A DNA stretch of 7,664 nucleotides from an uncultured Peptococcaceae bacterium (lineage in GTDB: Bacteria; Bacillota; Peptococcia; Peptococcales; Peptococcaceae), in NCBI GenBank assembly GCA_900556545.1, contig USPE01000084.1, positions 1 through 7,664 on the forward strand, read 5' to 3'. The notes under the pieces are model-generated. The model was not told the DNA's origin. It ran no database searches and saw only the letters and a list, made by a program, of their open reading frames with translations. Shown piece by piece: positions 6,022-7,664 of the stretch (position 1 is its first letter; each line of letters starts with the position of its first letter). Position numbers and translations under genes: made by a program.

Positions 6022-7464
6022 ATGGGCGGAAAGGCAAAATCACAGACAGTGTTCTGGATTCACTCGTTAATCATGGTACTGCTGATGTGCAGCGGCTGGT
6101 TCTTGCCGGAGGGTGAGATTATTACAGAATATGGTATCCGTATTGCAATGATTTTTTTAGGTAGTGTTTGGGGTTGGATTTTTGTAGGGCTTGTCTGGCC
6201 TAGTTTACTCTCAATGCTATTCTTAGTGTTGGCAGGTATGGGAACGGCTAAAGAGGTTGTAGGGCAAGGTTTTGGCAGTGAAATTATTTTGTTGGTTATC
6301 TTTTTCTCCATTTTCACCAAATGGCTGGAAGATATCGGTTTAACAAATACAATGGCCAAATGGCTGCTCAGTAGAAAATTTTTAGTAGGAAAACCGTATG
6401 TATTCATTTTCATGTTATTTTTAGTCACGTTTATCTGCGGTTTCTTTGTAGGTATTTATGCAACCATTTTCCTGATGTGGGGGATCTGTTATCGACTTCT
6501 GGTTAGTTTGGGTTATGAAAAAAGAAGTAAAGAAACTACCTTCATTTTGTTGGGTGTTGCTTATGTGAGCATCATGGGTATGACGGTGAAACCCTGGTCG
6601 CCATGGTCTCTGATGGGTGTAAAAGGATTGGTGACTGCTACCGGCATTAACGTAGAATTTTTACCATACAGCTCTTTTATGATACTTATATCTTTGGTTA
6701 GTACGTTATTGTTTATGTTGTTTGGTAAGTTTATTGTAAGAATTGATGTCAGCAAGCTGAAAAATGCAAATCAAACTGCTTTAGCAAAAGATATTCAAGT
6801 AACTAAAGAACAAAAATTAGGATCAGTATTATTAGCATTTTTGTTGGTTGCATTATATATCCCAACTGTTTTGCCGGATGGATTGCTGAAAACCATATTA
6901 CAGGCTCAGAGTTCAACAGGGGTTGCAATATTATTGATTATTATTTTATGTGTGGTGCGGTTTGATGGAAAACCGGCATTAAATTTTGCAGAAGTTGCAA
7001 AAGAATCTGTTCCGTGGAGTATGATTTGTTTGCTGGCTGCTGTGGGGCCTTTAGGAACGGCGCTGATGTCCAATGACGCTGGTATCACCAAAGCAATTTT
7101 AGCAAGTTTAAAACCGATTTTGGCTGGTCAGAGTCCAATGATTCTATATATTTTAACTATTATTGTAGCTTGTATATTAACCCAGTTTATGAATAATACC
7201 ATTTTGCTGGTGGTGATGACTCCCATGTTATGTACCATCAGTGGTATGGTAGGGGCAAATCCGGTACTGATTGCAGCGATTTTAATTTTTGGTCTGACCG
7301 CTGCTCTGGCAACTCCGGGTGCCAGTTCCCGCGCCGGTTTGGTATTTGGCAACAGCGAATGGATTGACTTAAAGCAAGCATATGTACAGGCAGTGTTATC
7401 CGTTGTGGCAGTAGCGCTTGCATTGATGATTGTAGGGATTCCGGTAGGTATGTTCTTGTTTTAA
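6022..7464 (+). CDS. SLC13-like (DASS / ion transporter superfamily) anion permease
   Basis: This 480-residue polytopic membrane protein has about 11-13 predicted helices. SLC13/DASS proteins import dicarboxylates, sulfate or related anions, usually with sodium. The two-repeat layout is visible: a first hydrophobic half to about residue 240, a charged cytoplasmic loop (about 243-266, KLKNANQTALAKDIQVTKEQK), then a second half. The second-repeat signature appears as QFMNNTILLVVMTPM (388-402), corresponding to the SNT motif, followed by ALATPGASS (428-436), where SLC13 proteins carry a TPP-like segment. In the first repeat the SNT motif is not recognisable; the equivalent stretch reads FFVGIYATIFLMWG (141-154). 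The start is supported by AAGGGGA (6008-6014), 7 nt before the ATG. It probably forms an operon with the hydrolase that begins 79 nt later. Family-level assignment is reasonable; substrate and coupling ion are unknown, and another ion-transporter subfamily is possible. Confidence 0.85.
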   Translation: MGGKAKSQTVFWIHSLIMVLLMCSGWFLPEGEIITEYGIRIAMIFLGSVWGWIFVGLVWPSLLSMLFLVLAGMGTAKEVVGQGFGSEIILLVIFFSIFTKWLEDIGLTNTMAKWLLSRKFLVGKPYVFIFMLFLVTFICGFFVGIYATIFLMWGICYRLLVSLGYEKRSKETTFILLGVAYVSIMGMTVKPWSPWSLMGVKGLVTATGINVEFLPYSSFMILISLVSTLLFMLFGKFIVRIDVSKLKNANQTALAKDIQVTKEQKLGSVLLAFLLVALYIPTVLPDGLLKTILQAQSSTGVAILLIIILCVVRFDGKPALNFAEVAKESVPWSMICLLAAVGPLGTALMSNDAGITKAILASLKPILAGQSPMILYILTIIVACILTQFMNNTILLVVMTPMLCTISGMVGANPVLIAAILIFGLTAALATPGASSRAGLVFGNSEWIDLKQAYVQAVLSVVAVALALMIVGIPVGMFLF

Positions 7465-7500
7465 TTAAGAAACAGGGATATCAAAATATAATTTGTTGAC

Positions 7501-7520
7501 AAAAGTTGAGTATGACTTTT
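7501..7520 (+). repeat. AT-rich hairpin between permease and hydrolase genes
   Basis: AAAAGT (7501-7506) pairs with ACTTTT (7515-7520), extended by one G-T pair. T continues to 7522. The stem is too AT-rich to be a convincing terminator; it could slightly reduce readthrough or shape the translation start just downstream. Confidence 0.25.
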
Positions 7521-7530
7521 TTATGAAAAA

Positions 7531-7535
7531 GGAGG
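7531..7535 (+). promoter_or_regulatory. ribosome binding site deciding the hydrolase start
   Basis: GGAGG lies 8 nt before the ATG at 7544. Another in-frame ATG exists at 7523, seven codons upstream, but this site would then sit inside the coding region, so 7544 is preferred. Confidence 0.75.
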
Positions 7536-7543
7536 ATGTTGTT

Positions 7544-7664
7544 ATGTCTAGCAACAAAGTATTCGTCATCGGGTTAGATGGTATGGACCCAAGCCTGACC
7601 AACAAATTCTTAAAAGAAGGCATTCTGCCAAATGTACAAAAATTTATTGAACGGGGTTCTACCA
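7544..7664 (+). CDS. alkaline phosphatase superfamily hydrolase (type I phosphodiesterase/nucleotide pyrophosphatase-like), 5' part
   Basis: Only the first 40 codons are in the window; the gene continues past the right edge. The N-terminus KVFVIGLDGMDPSL, followed by GILPNVQKFIERGS, matches the opening beta strand and metal-binding Asp (Asp12) of the type I phosphodiesterase/nucleotide pyrophosphatase branch of the alkaline phosphatase superfamily. The nucleophilic Thr or Ser would lie beyond the edge. Members cleave phosphate mono- or diesters, phosphonates or sulfates using two metal ions, usually zinc. No signal peptide is apparent, so the product is probably cytosolic and could act on a compound brought in by the upstream permease. 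The substrate cannot be inferred from this fragment. Confidence 0.8.
   Translation, partial: MSSNKVFVIGLDGMDPSLTNKFLKEGILPNVQKFIERGST

Noticed and set aside
5987..6070. 27-codon ORF in the permease leader (MIKDEQKKGI...)
   Set aside because: It lacks a ribosome binding site and overlaps the permease start out of frame. Leader-peptide attenuation has no supporting hairpins here.

Overview
The window reads as ordinary low-to-moderate GC chromosomal DNA from an anaerobic member of the Bacillota. The evidence is AGGAG-type ribosome binding sites, the Firmicute flavour of the UvrC, YvlD-like and Cof-type proteins, and a secreted copper-amine-oxidase-type stalk-domain protein. A Negativicutes-type gut bacterium (for example an Acidaminococcaceae relative) is my best guess. 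That is an inference from gene content and style, not something the sequence proves.

Layout. (1) Positions 1-3199, plus strand: a compact operon with uvrC (nucleotide excision repair), a possible 40-codon ORF bridging the gap, a small YvlD/phage-holin-4-type membrane protein, and a Cof-type HAD phosphatase that starts 1 nt after it. It ends in a long hairpin terminator at about 3263-3321. (2) Positions 3379-4299, minus strand: a DMT/EamA transporter, convergent with the first operon. (3) Positions 4580-5644, minus strand: a secreted protein with two stalk repeats followed by a DUF4163/DUF3298 (PdaC/RsiV-like) region, with a clear terminator at about 4511-4554. (4) Positions 5645-6021: a divergent regulatory region of about 380 bp holding a -10 box for each direction and several inverted repeats. 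(5) Positions 6022-7664, plus strand: a SLC13-like permease followed, 79 nt later, by the start of an alkaline-phosphatase-superfamily hydrolase that runs off the window. These two probably form an uptake-and-hydrolysis pair of unknown substrate.

Most genes look routine. The points most worth a second look are these. The first ~51 residues of the UvrC reading frame are not UvrC sequence and replace the start of the GIY-YIG nuclease domain, including the GIY-motif tyrosine. The permease has a degenerate SLC13 sodium-site motif. The promoter in front of the permease has a 14-bp dyad centred near -40.5, where an activator would sit, and no good -35 box. I see no CRISPR array, tRNA, rRNA, insertion sequence or convincing riboswitch, and no clear evidence of a wholly new system.
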